Notes under the pieces: generated by a model
The model's database searches: none
What the model saw: only the letters and a program-made list of their open reading frames with translations
What the model was told of the DNA's origin: nothing
Program-made: the position numbers and the translations under genes
Shown: positions 37,361 to 45,707 of the stretch, piece by piece
How positions within the stretch are numbered: position 1 is the stretch's first letter
Layout of the letters: each line of letters begins with the position of its first letter
NCBI RefSeq assembly: GCF_000425225.1
Contig: NZ_AULJ01000037.1
Coordinates: 1 to 60,746, forward strand
Length of the DNA: 60,746 bases
Direction of reading: 5' to 3'
Origin: Pontibacillus marinus BH030004 = DSM 16465
Lineage (GTDB): Bacteria > Bacillota > Bacilli > Bacillales > BH030062

Positions 37361-38050
37361 TTAATCTCGTTCTTTTATCGCTTTAACTGTTTTAAGGGCT
37401 GCTTTTTTGTTTTCATAAATAATATTGCCAACCACAATAACGTCAGCATGTTCCTTCATTTCAAGAGCTTGCTCTTTGGATGTGATACCTCCGCCATAAA
37501 ACAGGAGTGTATCGTCTAGCTTGTCCTTTACTTTTTTGACGAGTTCAGGATCCCCATAGGTTCCGCTGTATTCCATATAAAAAATCGGCAATCGGAACAT
37601 TTTTTCAGCCATTTGCGCGTAGGCTATGGTATCTTCCTGGTCTGGCATTTTGCTGTTGGTCACCTGATAGGCTTTCGCTTCAGGATTCAAGATGCAATAA
37701 CCTTCAACAAAAATTTCGTCCCAGTCCATAATGTCTCCGTATTCTTTCACGGCCCGATGGTGAAGATCCATCGTCCACTTTTTCTCTGAACTATTAAGGA
37801 CAGTAGGCACAAAATAATAATCGTAGCCAGGTGTAATCGATTCAAGGTTAGATACCTCTAGAATCACCGGTACAGTGTAGCGACGAATGCTTGCTAAGAG
37901 GGAGAGAACTTGATCGAGCGTAACGTTGTCCGTTCCTCCTACAATAATCGCATCCGTTCCAGACTCACAAATTTCTTCTAAATCTTTATCTGATATCTCT
38001 TTATTGGGATCAAGCTTAAACACATGCTCCCATTGCTTCATGTCATACAT
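37361..38050 (-). CDS. pcrB: Heptaprenylglyceryl phosphate synthase PcrB
   Basis: A 229-residue (beta/alpha)8-barrel prenyltransferase that joins heptaprenyl diphosphate to sn-glycerol-1-phosphate, making an archaea-like ether lipid in Bacillales. Visible family motifs are DAIIVGGTDNVTLDQVL near the N terminus and, near the C terminus, the phosphate-binding FYGGGITSKEQALEM and VIVVGNIIYEN. GGAGG precedes the ATG. First gene of pcrB-pcrA-ligA-camS. Confidence 0.94.
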   Translation of the reverse strand: MYDMKQWEHVFKLDPNKEISDKDLEEICESGTDAIIVGGTDNVTLDQVLSLLASIRRYTVPVILEVSNLESITPGYDYYFVPTVLNSSEKKWTMDLHHRAVKEYGDIMDWDEIFVEGYCILNPEAKAYQVTNSKMPDQEDTIAYAQMAEKMFRLPIFYMEYSGTYGDPELVKKVKDKLDDTLLFYGGGITSKEQALEMKEHADVIVVGNIIYENKKAALKTVKAIKERD

Positions 38051-38192
38051 GGGTGTAGCCTCCGTTTTACATTTTCCATCTGTTTATTATATCAAAAATC
38101 GGTGTAGCAATCGAAAGGGGAACGGTAGGAATTTGTAGAATTAATAAATAAGGATTGATATTTTTTCCAAAAGAGTGAGGAGGTGGAGGATC

Positions 38193-38603
38193 ATGAAACG
38201 GTTTTTGTTTTATTTTGGTTGGACGATTTTGATAGGAGTCATAATGTATCAAAATGGATACCAGCTATATCGCCTCAGAATGCATATGAATGTAGAATAT
38301 GAACGTCTCCCTTATGTTATAGGTGTTACGCTGTTTCCAATACTTTTAGGCTTGGCTATGAAAATACCTGGAAGTTGGTTAACTAGAAAAGAAACAAAAT
38401 GGGGATTTGATTGGATTAAATTCTTAGCAGTTGGAATCCCTACCGCTTATATTGCCTTACTCTGGGTTTGGACCCATCTGCAAATCGAAGAATATTTACC
38501 TTTTATTACGACTAAGTGGTATTATTATAGCACTTATCAAAGGTTAGCTGGCATCGTTTTTGGTTACATTCTTTTAGACAGCCTTCGTGTTCCAAAAGAT
38601 TAA
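38193..38603 (+). CDS. Four-helix membrane protein of unknown function
   Basis: A 136-residue protein with four hydrophobic segments: residues ~4-22 (FLFYFGWTILIGVIMY), ~41-58 (YVIGVTLFPILLGLAM), ~72-95 (FLAVGIPTAYIALLWVW) and ~115-131 (LAGIVFGYILLDSL). Aromatic residues cluster in the loops. I do not recognise the family. I chose ATG 38193 over a GTG 18 bases upstream that lies in the GAGGAGGTGGAGGA ribosome-binding stretch. It is divergent from pcrB and just before the glyS T-box. Confidence 0.7.
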   Translation: MKRFLFYFGWTILIGVIMYQNGYQLYRLRMHMNVEYERLPYVIGVTLFPILLGLAMKIPGSWLTRKETKWGFDWIKFLAVGIPTAYIALLWVWTHLQIEEYLPFITTKWYYYSTYQRLAGIVFGYILLDSLRVPKD

Positions 38604-38639
38604 AGCTGTTCGAGTGCAGACTTGTGCTAGCGCAGGAGC

Positions 38640-38880
38640 TGTGCTACTATAGATTCACCAAAATCAATATTTACATATGATGACGGAGAAATAGTACTTG
38701 ATCCCTCTTCACAAAAGCGATCCAGGGGTGGTGAAAGCCTGGAGAACGGATGAAGGAAACGGCACTCCCGAATATGCACGTATAAAGTGGATGCTTTTTT
38801 ATAGCATCAATCAGGGTGGAACCGCGGGTATAACTCTCGTCCCTGGGCAACACGACGCCCAGCGATGAGAGTTTTTTTAT
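38640..38880 (+). promoter_or_regulatory. T-box leader, glycine (GGC specifier)
   Basis: The leader has the Stem I elements, a specifier loop region reading GGAAACGGCACTCCCGAA with GGC as the glycine codon, and the canonical T-box sequence AGGGTGGAACCGCGGG at 38814-38829. The following terminator pairs AACTCTCGTCCCTGGGC with GCCCAGCGATGAGAGTT and ends in a T run at 38872-38878. Uncharged tRNA-Gly should favour antitermination and glyS expression. Confidence 0.95.
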
Positions 38881-38951
38881 GGTCTCGTGTTGCACCCGTA
38901 TCTTTTTGTTGGTTCGATTTATAATACTTAATTAATAAGGAGGACATGAAT

Positions 38952-40334
38952 ATGTCAGTAAACATGGAACAGTTAGTATCTCATTCCAAGCACCGTGGTT
39001 TTATTTTTCAGGGGTCTGAAATCTACGGCGGACTTGCGAATACGTGGGATTATGGTCCATTAGGCGTTGAGCTTAAGAACAACTTAAAACGCGCTTGGTG
39101 GCAAAAGTTCATTCAAGAGAACCCAATGAACGTTGGTTTGGATGCTGCAATCTTAATGAACCCGAAAACTTGGGAAGCTTCTGGTCACCTTGGTAACTTC
39201 AATGACCCAATGATCGACTGTAAAGAGTGTAAATCCCGTCACCGCGCAGATAAGCTGATCGAAAACAAGCTTGAAGCAGAAGGTAATGAAATGGTAGTCG
39301 ATGGCCTTCCTTTTGATGAAATGGAAAAGCTAATCGAAAAGCATGACATTGTATGCCCAACTTGTGGCGAGCAAAACTTCACTGGAATTCGTCAGTTCAA
39401 CCTGATGTTCCAAACGCAACAAGGTGTTACAGAAGGTGCTACGGATGATATCTACCTTCGTCCTGAAACAGCACAAGGTATCTTTGTGAACTTCAAAAAC
39501 GTTCAGCGTTCTATGCGTAAAAAGCTTCCGTTTGGAATTGGCCAAATCGGTAAAAGCTTCCGTAACGAAATCACACCTGGTAACTTTATTTTCCGTACTC
39601 GTGAATTCGAACAGATGGAAATGGAATTCTTCTGTAAGCCTGGTGAAGAACTTGATTGGTATAAGTACTGGAAAGACTTCTGTCACAATTGGCTAACATC
39701 TCTAGGCATTGCGGATGAAAACCTCCGTCTTCGTGAGCATGATGCAGATGAGCTATCCCACTACTCTAATGCAACCACTGACATTGAGTATAAGTTCCCT
39801 ATGGGATGGGGCGAGCTTTGGGGCATTGCGTCTCGTACCGACTATGACTTAGGTAAGCACGCTGAACATTCTGGCGAGGACTTCAAGTACATTGACCAGG
39901 AAACAAACGAACGTTACATTCCTTATGTAATTGAGCCAGCTCTAGGCGCGGACCGCTTAGCACTAAGCTTCATTGCGGACGCATATGAGGAAGAAGAGCT
40001 TGAAGATGGATCTTCTCGTACCGTTATGAAGTTCCACCCAGCTGTTGCGCCATATAAAGCAGCGATCTTCCCTCTTTCTAAGAAAATTGGAGATCAAGCG
40101 AAAGAGATCTTCGCTGACCTAAGCAAGCACTTCATGGTCGACTACGATGATGCAGGATCTATCGGTAAACGTTACCGTCGCCACGACGAAATCGGCACAC
40201 CATTCTGTATCACGTACGACTTCGACTCTCAAGAAGACGGTCAGGTAACTGTACGTGACCGTGACACAATGGAACAAACCCGCATGCCAATTAGTGAGCT
40301 GCGTAGCTTCTTAGAAGGTAAAATGGATTGTTAA
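38952..40334 (+). CDS. glyS: Glycyl-tRNA synthetase, single-chain alpha2 type
   Basis: A 460-residue class II synthetase that charges tRNA-Gly. It is the eukaryote/Staphylococcus-type single-chain enzyme, not the alpha-beta GlyQ/GlyS pair of B. subtilis. Motifs: [20 protein letters not shown] at the N terminus, a Cys-containing insert (DCKECKSRH and CPTCGEQNF), motif 2 around [20 protein letters not shown], and motif 3 [11 protein letters not shown]. The C-terminal anticodon-binding domain ends in [11 protein letters not shown]. The start is ATG 38952, eight bases from AAGGAGG; the ATG six bases earlier is too close to it. Controlled by the glycine T-box upstream. Confidence 0.96.
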   Translation: MSVNMEQLVSHSKHRGFIFQGSEIYGGLANTWDYGPLGVELKNNLKRAWWQKFIQENPMNVGLDAAILMNPKTWEASGHLGNFNDPMIDCKECKSRHRADKLIENKLEAEGNEMVVDGLPFDEMEKLIEKHDIVCPTCGEQNFTGIRQFNLMFQTQQGVTEGATDDIYLRPETAQGIFVNFKNVQRSMRKKLPFGIGQIGKSFRNEITPGNFIFRTREFEQMEMEFFCKPGEELDWYKYWKDFCHNWLTSLGIADENLRLREHDADELSHYSNATTDIEYKFPMGWGELWGIASRTDYDLGKHAEHSGEDFKYIDQETNERYIPYVIEPALGADRLALSFIADAYEEEELEDGSSRTVMKFHPAVAPYKAAIFPLSKKIGDQAKEIFADLSKHFMVDYDDAGSIGKRYRRHDEIGTPFCITYDFDSQEDGQVTVRDRDTMEQTRMPISELRSFLEGKMDC

Positions 40335-40342
40335 TTTTTGGG

Positions 40343-40385
40343 AAAGCTTTCGATCTGAGGGGACTCAGGTCGAGAGCTTTTTTTT
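40343..40385 (+). terminator. glyS terminator
   Basis: AAAGCTTTCGATCTGAG pairs with CTCAGGTCGAGAGCTTT around GGGA, followed by a T run. Confidence 0.85.
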
Positions 40386-40490
40386 GCTGGGTGGAGGGCT
40401 CTTTGCTTCCGTGCGGAGCTCCCCTACTTCTGCGCTGAGCTCCCCCTCTTCTGCGCGAATCTCCAAATCTTCTGCGCGGAGCTCCCCCCT
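40386..40490. repeat. 21-bp tandem repeat array
   Basis: Cores TTCCGTGCGGAGCTC (40407), TTCTGCGCTGAGCTC (40428), TTCTGCGCGAATCTC (40449) and TTCTGCGCGGAGCTC (40470) are exactly 21 bases apart, with C/A-rich 6-base spacers. A weak fifth copy ending GGAGGGCTC precedes them. No reading frame with an RBS covers the array. It lies between the glyS terminator and the MFS gene. Confidence 0.85.
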
Positions 40491-40585
40491 ATCTCATCCA
40501 AAAGTCGTAGAATCCATCAGACCTATGAATGGTTGGATGATCTCATAGCAGTTGATAGGATAAAAAGTAAGAAGGAGTGACCAGC

Positions 40586-41830
40586 ATGAGTGAATATCAA
40601 GAATTACTAAAAAATAAGGATTTCGTGAAATTTTGGATTGGAGGAACGGTTTCGAAGCTTGGAGACCAACTTAATGTTGTTGCAATCTCATGGCTGATTT
40701 TAGAGGCGACAGGTTCAGCTAGTTTTATTGGGATTGCGCTTTCTGCTTTTGCTGTGCCCATGATTGTAACAAGCTTTTTTATGGGAATATTACTTGATCG
40801 TTTTTCCCGAAAATACTTGCTCATCCTTGATAACATAGCTAGGGGAATCTTATACTCCTCCATCACAATAATCTATTGGTTAGAATTATTTTCTCTCCCT
40901 GCACTGATGATCATTATGTTCATGGCAGGAATTCTATCAACCATTTCACGCGTAGGATCTGCTACGGTTATCCCTAATCTAGTTCCAGATGAGCAACTAG
41001 AAAAAGCAAATGGATTATCCCAAATTACTTGGCAGCTCGCCTACTTAAGCGGACCAGCGCTTGGCGGTGTGTTAACTAGTATTATAGGACCTTCCTACAC
41101 TCTGATCGTTGACTCATTAACATTCTGGATTTTCAGCGGACTTATGCTAACTATTCCTGCTTATAAATATTACGAAAAAGATAACCAACAAGAGGATGAA
41201 CATAAGAGTTCAGATTGGTTCCAAGAAGGTTTCCGCTTCCTGATAAAACGAAAAGATCTCCTTATCATCACAATCGCTACGACAATGTTTTATTTTACAT
41301 ATGCGCCAATGGAACCTGCGCTACCTCTATTTACACAGGTAGAGTTAAACCAAGGAGCTAGCATATATGGCGTGATTAAGTCTGTAATGTCAGTTGGGAT
41401 GATTGTTGGAACGTTGATTTGGGGGTACTTTAAAATAAAAGCAAACCCCTTGTTCACAGTGAGTGTGATTATACTCTTATGGGGCATTACCAATATGGCA
41501 TTCGCATACTCGAACACTATTTTTCTAGCTTTTATTACAATCTTTTTCGCGGGATTTGTCTTTGGTCCTTATAATCTAGTGGTTACAACTTATAAACAAC
41601 GTACCATTGAAGACAGGAAACATGGTCGCGTCTTTGGCGTTATGAACAGTGTATCTGCAGCAGGGCTCCCTCTTGGGCAGGTTGCCGGAGGTTTCCTGGT
41701 AGATGCGACTACGGCTCAGTTCACCCTATTTGCAGCAGGGTTGTTAAGCGTCTTGGTCGCTATTCTTGTCGTGTTCAGCATAAACGCGTTTCACATTAAG
41801 CCAATGACAACAGATAAAAAAACGCTCTAG
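40586..41830 (+). CDS. MFS transporter, probable efflux pump
   Basis: A 414-residue 12-helix major facilitator. The N terminus (FVKFWIGGTVSKLGDQLNVV) and loop 2-3 motif (FFMGILLDRFSRKYLLILDN) are typical of the MFS_3 / macrolide-efflux (MefA-like) branch. The central loop is hydrophilic (YEKDNQQEDEHKSSD). The substrate is not deducible, and no resistance phenotype is implied by the sequence alone. ATG 40586 has AAGGAG eight bases upstream. Its stop codon lies within the upstream arm of the terminator. Confidence 0.85.
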   Translation: MSEYQELLKNKDFVKFWIGGTVSKLGDQLNVVAISWLILEATGSASFIGIALSAFAVPMIVTSFFMGILLDRFSRKYLLILDNIARGILYSSITIIYWLELFSLPALMIIMFMAGILSTISRVGSATVIPNLVPDEQLEKANGLSQITWQLAYLSGPALGGVLTSIIGPSYTLIVDSLTFWIFSGLMLTIPAYKYYEKDNQQEDEHKSSDWFQEGFRFLIKRKDLLIITIATTMFYFTYAPMEPALPLFTQVELNQGASIYGVIKSVMSVGMIVGTLIWGYFKIKANPLFTVSVIILLWGITNMAFAYSNTIFLAFITIFFAGFVFGPYNLVVTTYKQRTIEDRKHGRVFGVMNSVSAAGLPLGQVAGGFLVDATTAQFTLFAAGLLSVLVAILVVFSINAFHIKPMTTDKKTL

Positions 41831-41853
41831 GCGACATAACACCAGAGCGTTTT
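41819..41853. terminator. Bidirectional terminator, MFS gene / yerC
   Basis: AAAACGCTCT pairs exactly with AGAGCGTTTT across a 15-nt loop, with A/T tracts on both sides, serving the converging MFS gene and yerC. Confidence 0.85.
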
Positions 41854-41864
41854 AATGATAAAAA

Positions 41865-42161
41865 CTATTCTTCTTTATGAATACGATCAAGCGCCATCGT
41901 ATAAGCATCGTTTCCGTAGTTAAGACAGCGTTTTACGCGGGAGATTGTTGCTGTTGATGCGCCTGTGTCATTCTCAATTTTATGATACGTATGGCCTTCA
42001 CGTAACATGCGTGCAACTTCTAAGCGCTGAGCTAGTGACTGGACTTCATTCATAGTTGCCAGATCATCGAAAAATTCATAGCATTCTTCTACACTTTCTA
42101 GAGCAAGAATGGCTTGAAATAGTTGATCCAGTTCTTTTCCTCTTAATTTATCAATTTGCAT
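41865..42161 (-). CDS. yerC: TrpR-like protein YerC
   Basis: A 98-residue DNA-binding protein of the TrpR/YerC/YecD family. Helix-turn-helix region: RLEVARMLREGHTYHKIEND, then TGASTATISRVKRCLNYG, which is the recognition helix pattern of Trp repressor relatives. The ligand is unknown and need not be tryptophan. ATG 42161 has AAAGGAGTG upstream and begins MQIDKLRGKELDQLF; the longer frame overlaps yerB and is not homologous. It follows yerB after 17 bases, as in B. subtilis. Confidence 0.92.
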   Translation of the reverse strand: MQIDKLRGKELDQLFQAILALESVEECYEFFDDLATMNEVQSLAQRLEVARMLREGHTYHKIENDTGASTATISRVKRCLNYGNDAYTMALDRIHKEE

Positions 42162-42178
42162 GTTGGACACTCCTTTAA

Positions 42179-43312
42179 TTATTGCGGACTCGTGAATGTT
42201 ACAGACTGTTGAATACCAGGACTTTCTGGTACGATGTTTACCCATGTCTTTCCTGGTACAAAACCGAGCTTCTTCCCATCCTTAAATGGGATGATACGCC
42301 CATCTACGTTCTTCCAAGAAACTTGTTGCACTTTCCCTTTTTGAATCAGATAACCATTACCGCCTGATTCTGTATCAATGGCACGGCGTAATTTACTATC
42401 AATCACCTGATGACCCGTTTCTACGATAAATACATTATCAACTGTTGTGGGTTCTTTAGAATTTAAATCGGCTGTTTTAGAGCCATCGTTGAAACGTGTA
42501 TATTTTTGTGTATCTTGATTATATTCGAATTTCACGGTTTCACGAGGTGAGTCCGAATATGTAATATTGATCGTTGTAGCCTCATTCCCACTGATATTCT
42601 TGATTTGTTCATCATTCAAGAATGGAAGTGGTTTATGCTCTTTCTCCACCTCGTATCCTTTTTGCTTCGCAACGTCATACACATTACGAATCATTAAATA
42701 AGAGTTGTGAGGCGCATAGCGGAAGCTTTCACGCTTAAATAAATGGCGGTCATTATCATAATACATCCCATTGATATGATCAATATAGCCTGCTTTCAAC
42801 TTATCTTCAATGTATTGAGCTGCTCCGTGATAAAGATACAGGGCATTATATCCTTTAGCGATTCTGAAATAATATTCTCGCGCACTACGGACAGGTCCTA
42901 CAAGCGGAGGCTTTTCAGTATGATAAAAAGCTAAAAACCTGGTGATCGGTCCTTCTGCTAATATTTCATAAACCATGTCTGCCTGATTTAGACCTGTTTG
43001 AGGTCGTGCTTTTGAATGGTTGTTAACCATAACAGAGATAATTCGATGATTTACAGGCTCATCAGTCCCTTTCCCTGTTAAAGGATAAATATGAGCAAAC
43101 TCAGGCTCTTTCTTTTCTTCTTTCTCTTCCTTATTCTCTTGCTCATCTTTATCAACAACTTCTACAGGATCCTCTTTTTCTTGATTTTGTTCCTGCTTTT
43201 CATTATTGTCTTTTTGACTTGATTCTTCATTTTCTTTACTCGATTGTTCACTACAGGCTGCCAGTACCAATATGGTTACCATTGCCAACAATAGCATCCA
43301 TCGTTTTTGCAT
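42179..43312 (-). CDS. yerB: YerB family DUF3048 lipoprotein
   Basis: A 377-residue lipoprotein. The signal peptide ends in the lipobox VLAAC with Cys20 as the acylation site. A very acidic, Glu/Lys/Asn-rich linker (residues ~22-70) separates the anchor from the DUF3048 domain: HIYPLTGKGTDEPVNHRII, SVMVNNHSKARPQTGLNQAD, and GPVRSAREYYFRIAKGYNAL. A C-terminal DUF3048_C segment includes QKGKVQQVSWKN and VPGKTWVNIVP. The domain sits on the outer membrane face. Its function is not established. Confidence 0.9.
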   Translation of the reverse strand: MQKRWMLLLAMVTILVLAACSEQSSKENEESSQKDNNEKQEQNQEKEDPVEVVDKDEQENKEEKEEKKEPEFAHIYPLTGKGTDEPVNHRIISVMVNNHSKARPQTGLNQADMVYEILAEGPITRFLAFYHTEKPPLVGPVRSAREYYFRIAKGYNALYLYHGAAQYIEDKLKAGYIDHINGMYYDNDRHLFKRESFRYAPHNSYLMIRNVYDVAKQKGYEVEKEHKPLPFLNDEQIKNISGNEATTINITYSDSPRETVKFEYNQDTQKYTRFNDGSKTADLNSKEPTTVDNVFIVETGHQVIDSKLRRAIDTESGGNGYLIQKGKVQQVSWKNVDGRIIPFKDGKKLGFVPGKTWVNIVPESPGIQQSVTFTSPQ

Positions 43313-43412
43313 TGTTTGTCACACCTTCTTGTAAGACTTTCTCTTTGTAGAACTTGTCCAAAGAGGCCCCTTCCTCTGTGAACAACATTTTATACTTTAA
43401 TCCTCTTCTATT

Positions 43413-45134
43413 TTAACGCATTATCGCAGGAAAAAGTACCTCTTTCTTTTTAACATCAATAATTCCTTTAGGTGTTATGCGAATAAAAGGTAAATGCGTT
43501 GATGATAAAAATAAGAGTGTGTACACCGGATCCTGATATGGATACCCATGCTCTTCTAAAAGCTTCTTCAAGCCCTTCTCTTGTTCAATTAATGCTTCCA
43601 TTGGTACATCAGACATCATACCTGCAATATGCAGCGGAATTTCGTAGACGACTTGCCCTTCATGGACAGCTACGATTCCTCCACCAATTTCTTTCATCCT
43701 ATTGAAAGCAAGTTTCATATCCTTTTTATCTTTACCGATTAACACCAAGTCACCCGTATTGGAATAAGAGCTAATCAGTCCACCAAGCGACGTTGTAAAC
43801 CCTTTAATCATAGAATTTACTTTCCATTTCCCTTCTCGATCTAACAAAGTAAGATAGGCTTCGTCTTGTCCGGGTGGGGTTTGGACAGTATAGGGCTTTA
43901 ATATGACTTCATTTTGCATATGTAAGCCAACGGGAATTGAAAACTGAAGATCATGATCGGTCATATCCCAATCTAATTGTAACTTATCCATTCCATGCTC
44001 TGCCCAAGGGAACGAGTCTTTCCACTTTTGAACATCTCCGTAACCTTTCACCCATTTCCCTCTTGCCATAACGGACACTGGTCTCGGTTGATCCTTCGCT
44101 TCGAGAAAATTGATATGAGCAACACGACCCGGACCAATTGAGCCGATTCGATGCTCCATCCCAAAATATTTAGCTGCATTATAAGAAGCCATACTATATG
44201 CTTCATGCGCAGGAATATTGTTCTCTAATGCAATTTCTATACATCGATCCATAATTCCTTGTTCATAAAAGGAAGGAGTTGATCCATCAGTCGTAAGCAT
44301 GATGCGATCATAGGTATCAATGCCAAGGTCATTCATTTCTTTTAAAATCTTTGGAAGATCAGGACGAATTGATGAATAGCGAAGAGCAGCTGTGTATCCT
44401 AGACGGAGTCGCTCAAATACTTCTTCACCTGTCATGGCTTCATGATCACCATCCGTACCTAGAAGTTTCATTTTTGTTAAAGTTCGTTCTGATGCTCCAG
44501 GGAAATGACCTTCCACTGGTTTACGAGCTCTTTTCGTTTCTTGCATCCAATGGAGTACGCGGTCATCATCCTTTAATACGTTTGGCCAGCATGTCAGTTC
44601 TCCGCCTTGTAGTACAGCGTCATGTTGCAGCCAATCTAATACATCTTGATCTCGTAAAAATACTTCGTCATTTTGTAATGAGGATTGGGAGTCAAACCTG
44701 CTCCACCAGTATAATGAAACGGGTAAATCGTTCAATCCTTCCAATAAAGAAAACGCTTTCTTTTTCTTTAATAAAAAAAGCAACACAAGGTTGTCATTAA
44801 TTAATGTGGTTGTCCCAGATTGGGATGCATATTGTGCCAATCGATGGGGATTATATAACTGAAACGGATGCGCGTGTGGCTCAATGTAACCTGGAACGAG
44901 GTACTGATTGGAGCAATCAACGTATTCTGTCTCGTCACTCTGAGATGGCAATTGATCTCCTACATAAACAATGCGATCTTCGTAGATCCATATATGAGCC
45001 TTCATCCAACGTTTCATGTACACATTTAGATACGTAGCATTTTGCAGCACAATCGAAGGAGCAATGGAACCATCCATAACAGCTACATGCTCTCGAAGTT
45101 GTTTGTTGCGCCAGCGGTAACGGTGTTCATTCAT
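43413..45134 (-). CDS. yerA: YerA, adenine-deaminase-like amidohydrolase
   Basis: A 573-residue amidohydrolase-superfamily protein related to adenine deaminase. The metal-binding HxH is in YIEPHAHPFQLYNPHRL, later histidines are in VEGHFPGASE and NNIPAHEAYSMASYNAAKYF, and the C-terminal domain is the adenine-deaminase C-terminal type (GLISSYSNTGDLVLIGKD). B. subtilis encodes YerA at the same place, next to purD, as well as the true enzyme AdeC, so activity on adenine is uncertain. ATG 45134 has GGAGGAAGG upstream; the longer frame is not homologous. Its location beside the purine operon fits a purine-salvage substrate. Confidence 0.88.
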   Translation of the reverse strand: MNEHRYRWRNKQLREHVAVMDGSIAPSIVLQNATYLNVYMKRWMKAHIWIYEDRIVYVGDQLPSQSDETEYVDCSNQYLVPGYIEPHAHPFQLYNPHRLAQYASQSGTTTLINDNLVLLFLLKKKKAFSLLEGLNDLPVSLYWWSRFDSQSSLQNDEVFLRDQDVLDWLQHDAVLQGGELTCWPNVLKDDDRVLHWMQETKRARKPVEGHFPGASERTLTKMKLLGTDGDHEAMTGEEVFERLRLGYTAALRYSSIRPDLPKILKEMNDLGIDTYDRIMLTTDGSTPSFYEQGIMDRCIEIALENNIPAHEAYSMASYNAAKYFGMEHRIGSIGPGRVAHINFLEAKDQPRPVSVMARGKWVKGYGDVQKWKDSFPWAEHGMDKLQLDWDMTDHDLQFSIPVGLHMQNEVILKPYTVQTPPGQDEAYLTLLDREGKWKVNSMIKGFTTSLGGLISSYSNTGDLVLIGKDKKDMKLAFNRMKEIGGGIVAVHEGQVVYEIPLHIAGMMSDVPMEALIEQEKGLKKLLEEHGYPYQDPVYTLLFLSSTHLPFIRITPKGIIDVKKKEVLFPAIMR

Positions 45135-45278
45135 CGGCCTTCCTCCATTGTTTGATTCGTCTTTTGGGAGTGTGCTAGGCATTATAGACCTAGTATTTTC
45201 CATACATTAGTTTTATTTTTTAATGGTAACATAATTTTCAATTTAACGCATTAATGTTTTGAAGGGAATGGTTTATTG

Positions 45279-45530
45279 ATGGTACGTCCAAACATTGGAA
45301 TCATTAACGCAATGATTCGCATAACAATAGGGTTAACTGTAGTGGCATACTCAACAGCACGTATGGTGCGCCAACCATGGAGACAGAGTTCCATGATGTA
45401 TGCCATGATTGGGGCTATGAAAGTAGCAGAGGGGATCGTTCGTTATTGCCCTGTTACTGCTATGGTACAACAACAAGCCGATCAAAAGAAAGAAAAACAT
45501 GATGAAGACAGTGGAATTAATCCATCGTAA
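45279..45530 (+). CDS. DUF2892 / YgaP-transmembrane-like small protein
   Basis: An 83-residue protein. It matches the DUF2892 pattern: NIGIINAMIRITIGLTVVAY (first membrane helix after the conserved Asn-Arg start), a second hydrophobic helix (SSMMYAMIGAMKVAEGIVRY), the conserved CP motif in YCPVTAMV, and a charged tail (ADQKKEKHDEDSG). Similar domains form the membrane part of YgaP rhodanese proteins, but no rhodanese is fused here. The RBS is weak. Divergent from yerA. Function unknown. Confidence 0.8.
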   Translation: MVRPNIGIINAMIRITIGLTVVAYSTARMVRQPWRQSSMMYAMIGAMKVAEGIVRYCPVTAMVQQQADQKKEKHDEDSGINPS

Positions 45531-45533
45531 ATG

Positions 45534-45579
45534 AAAAAAAGAGTACCGTGATGCTCTTAACTCAAAAGCATCACGGTAC
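45534..45579 (-). terminator. purine operon terminator
   Basis: GTACCGTGATGCT and AGCATCACGGTAC form a perfect 13-bp stem with an 11-nt loop, followed on the minus strand by TCTTTTTTT. It lies about 90 bases after the purD stop. Confidence 0.9.
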
Positions 45580-45602
45580 AAAAAACGAAGGAGGTAAATC
45601 AT

Positions 45603-45707
45603 ATGAATATAGCTGAATATATGACAGATATGACATTTGTAATCGCTTTGATCATCGGTAGTATTGTCGCTATTTTGTATATTTATATCCGGAAACGGAA
45701 GTCCTAA
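45603..45707 (+). CDS. Small single-helix membrane protein, convergent with purD
   Basis: A 34-residue ORF with a near-perfect RBS (AAGGAGG, eight bases before the ATG). It begins MNIAEYMTDM and has one membrane helix (TFVIALIIGSIVAILYIYI) with a basic end (RKRKS). The last 38 bases overlap the 3' end of purD on the other strand. No family recognised. The RBS and the clean helix support it, though the purD overlap and unknown promoter keep confidence moderate. Confidence 0.65.
   Translation: MNIAEYMTDMTFVIALIIGSIVAILYIYIRKRKS

Noticed and set aside
43413-45134. True adenine deaminase AdeC
   Set aside because: Gene position and sequence match YerA, a paralogue; adenine activity cannot be claimed from motifs alone.
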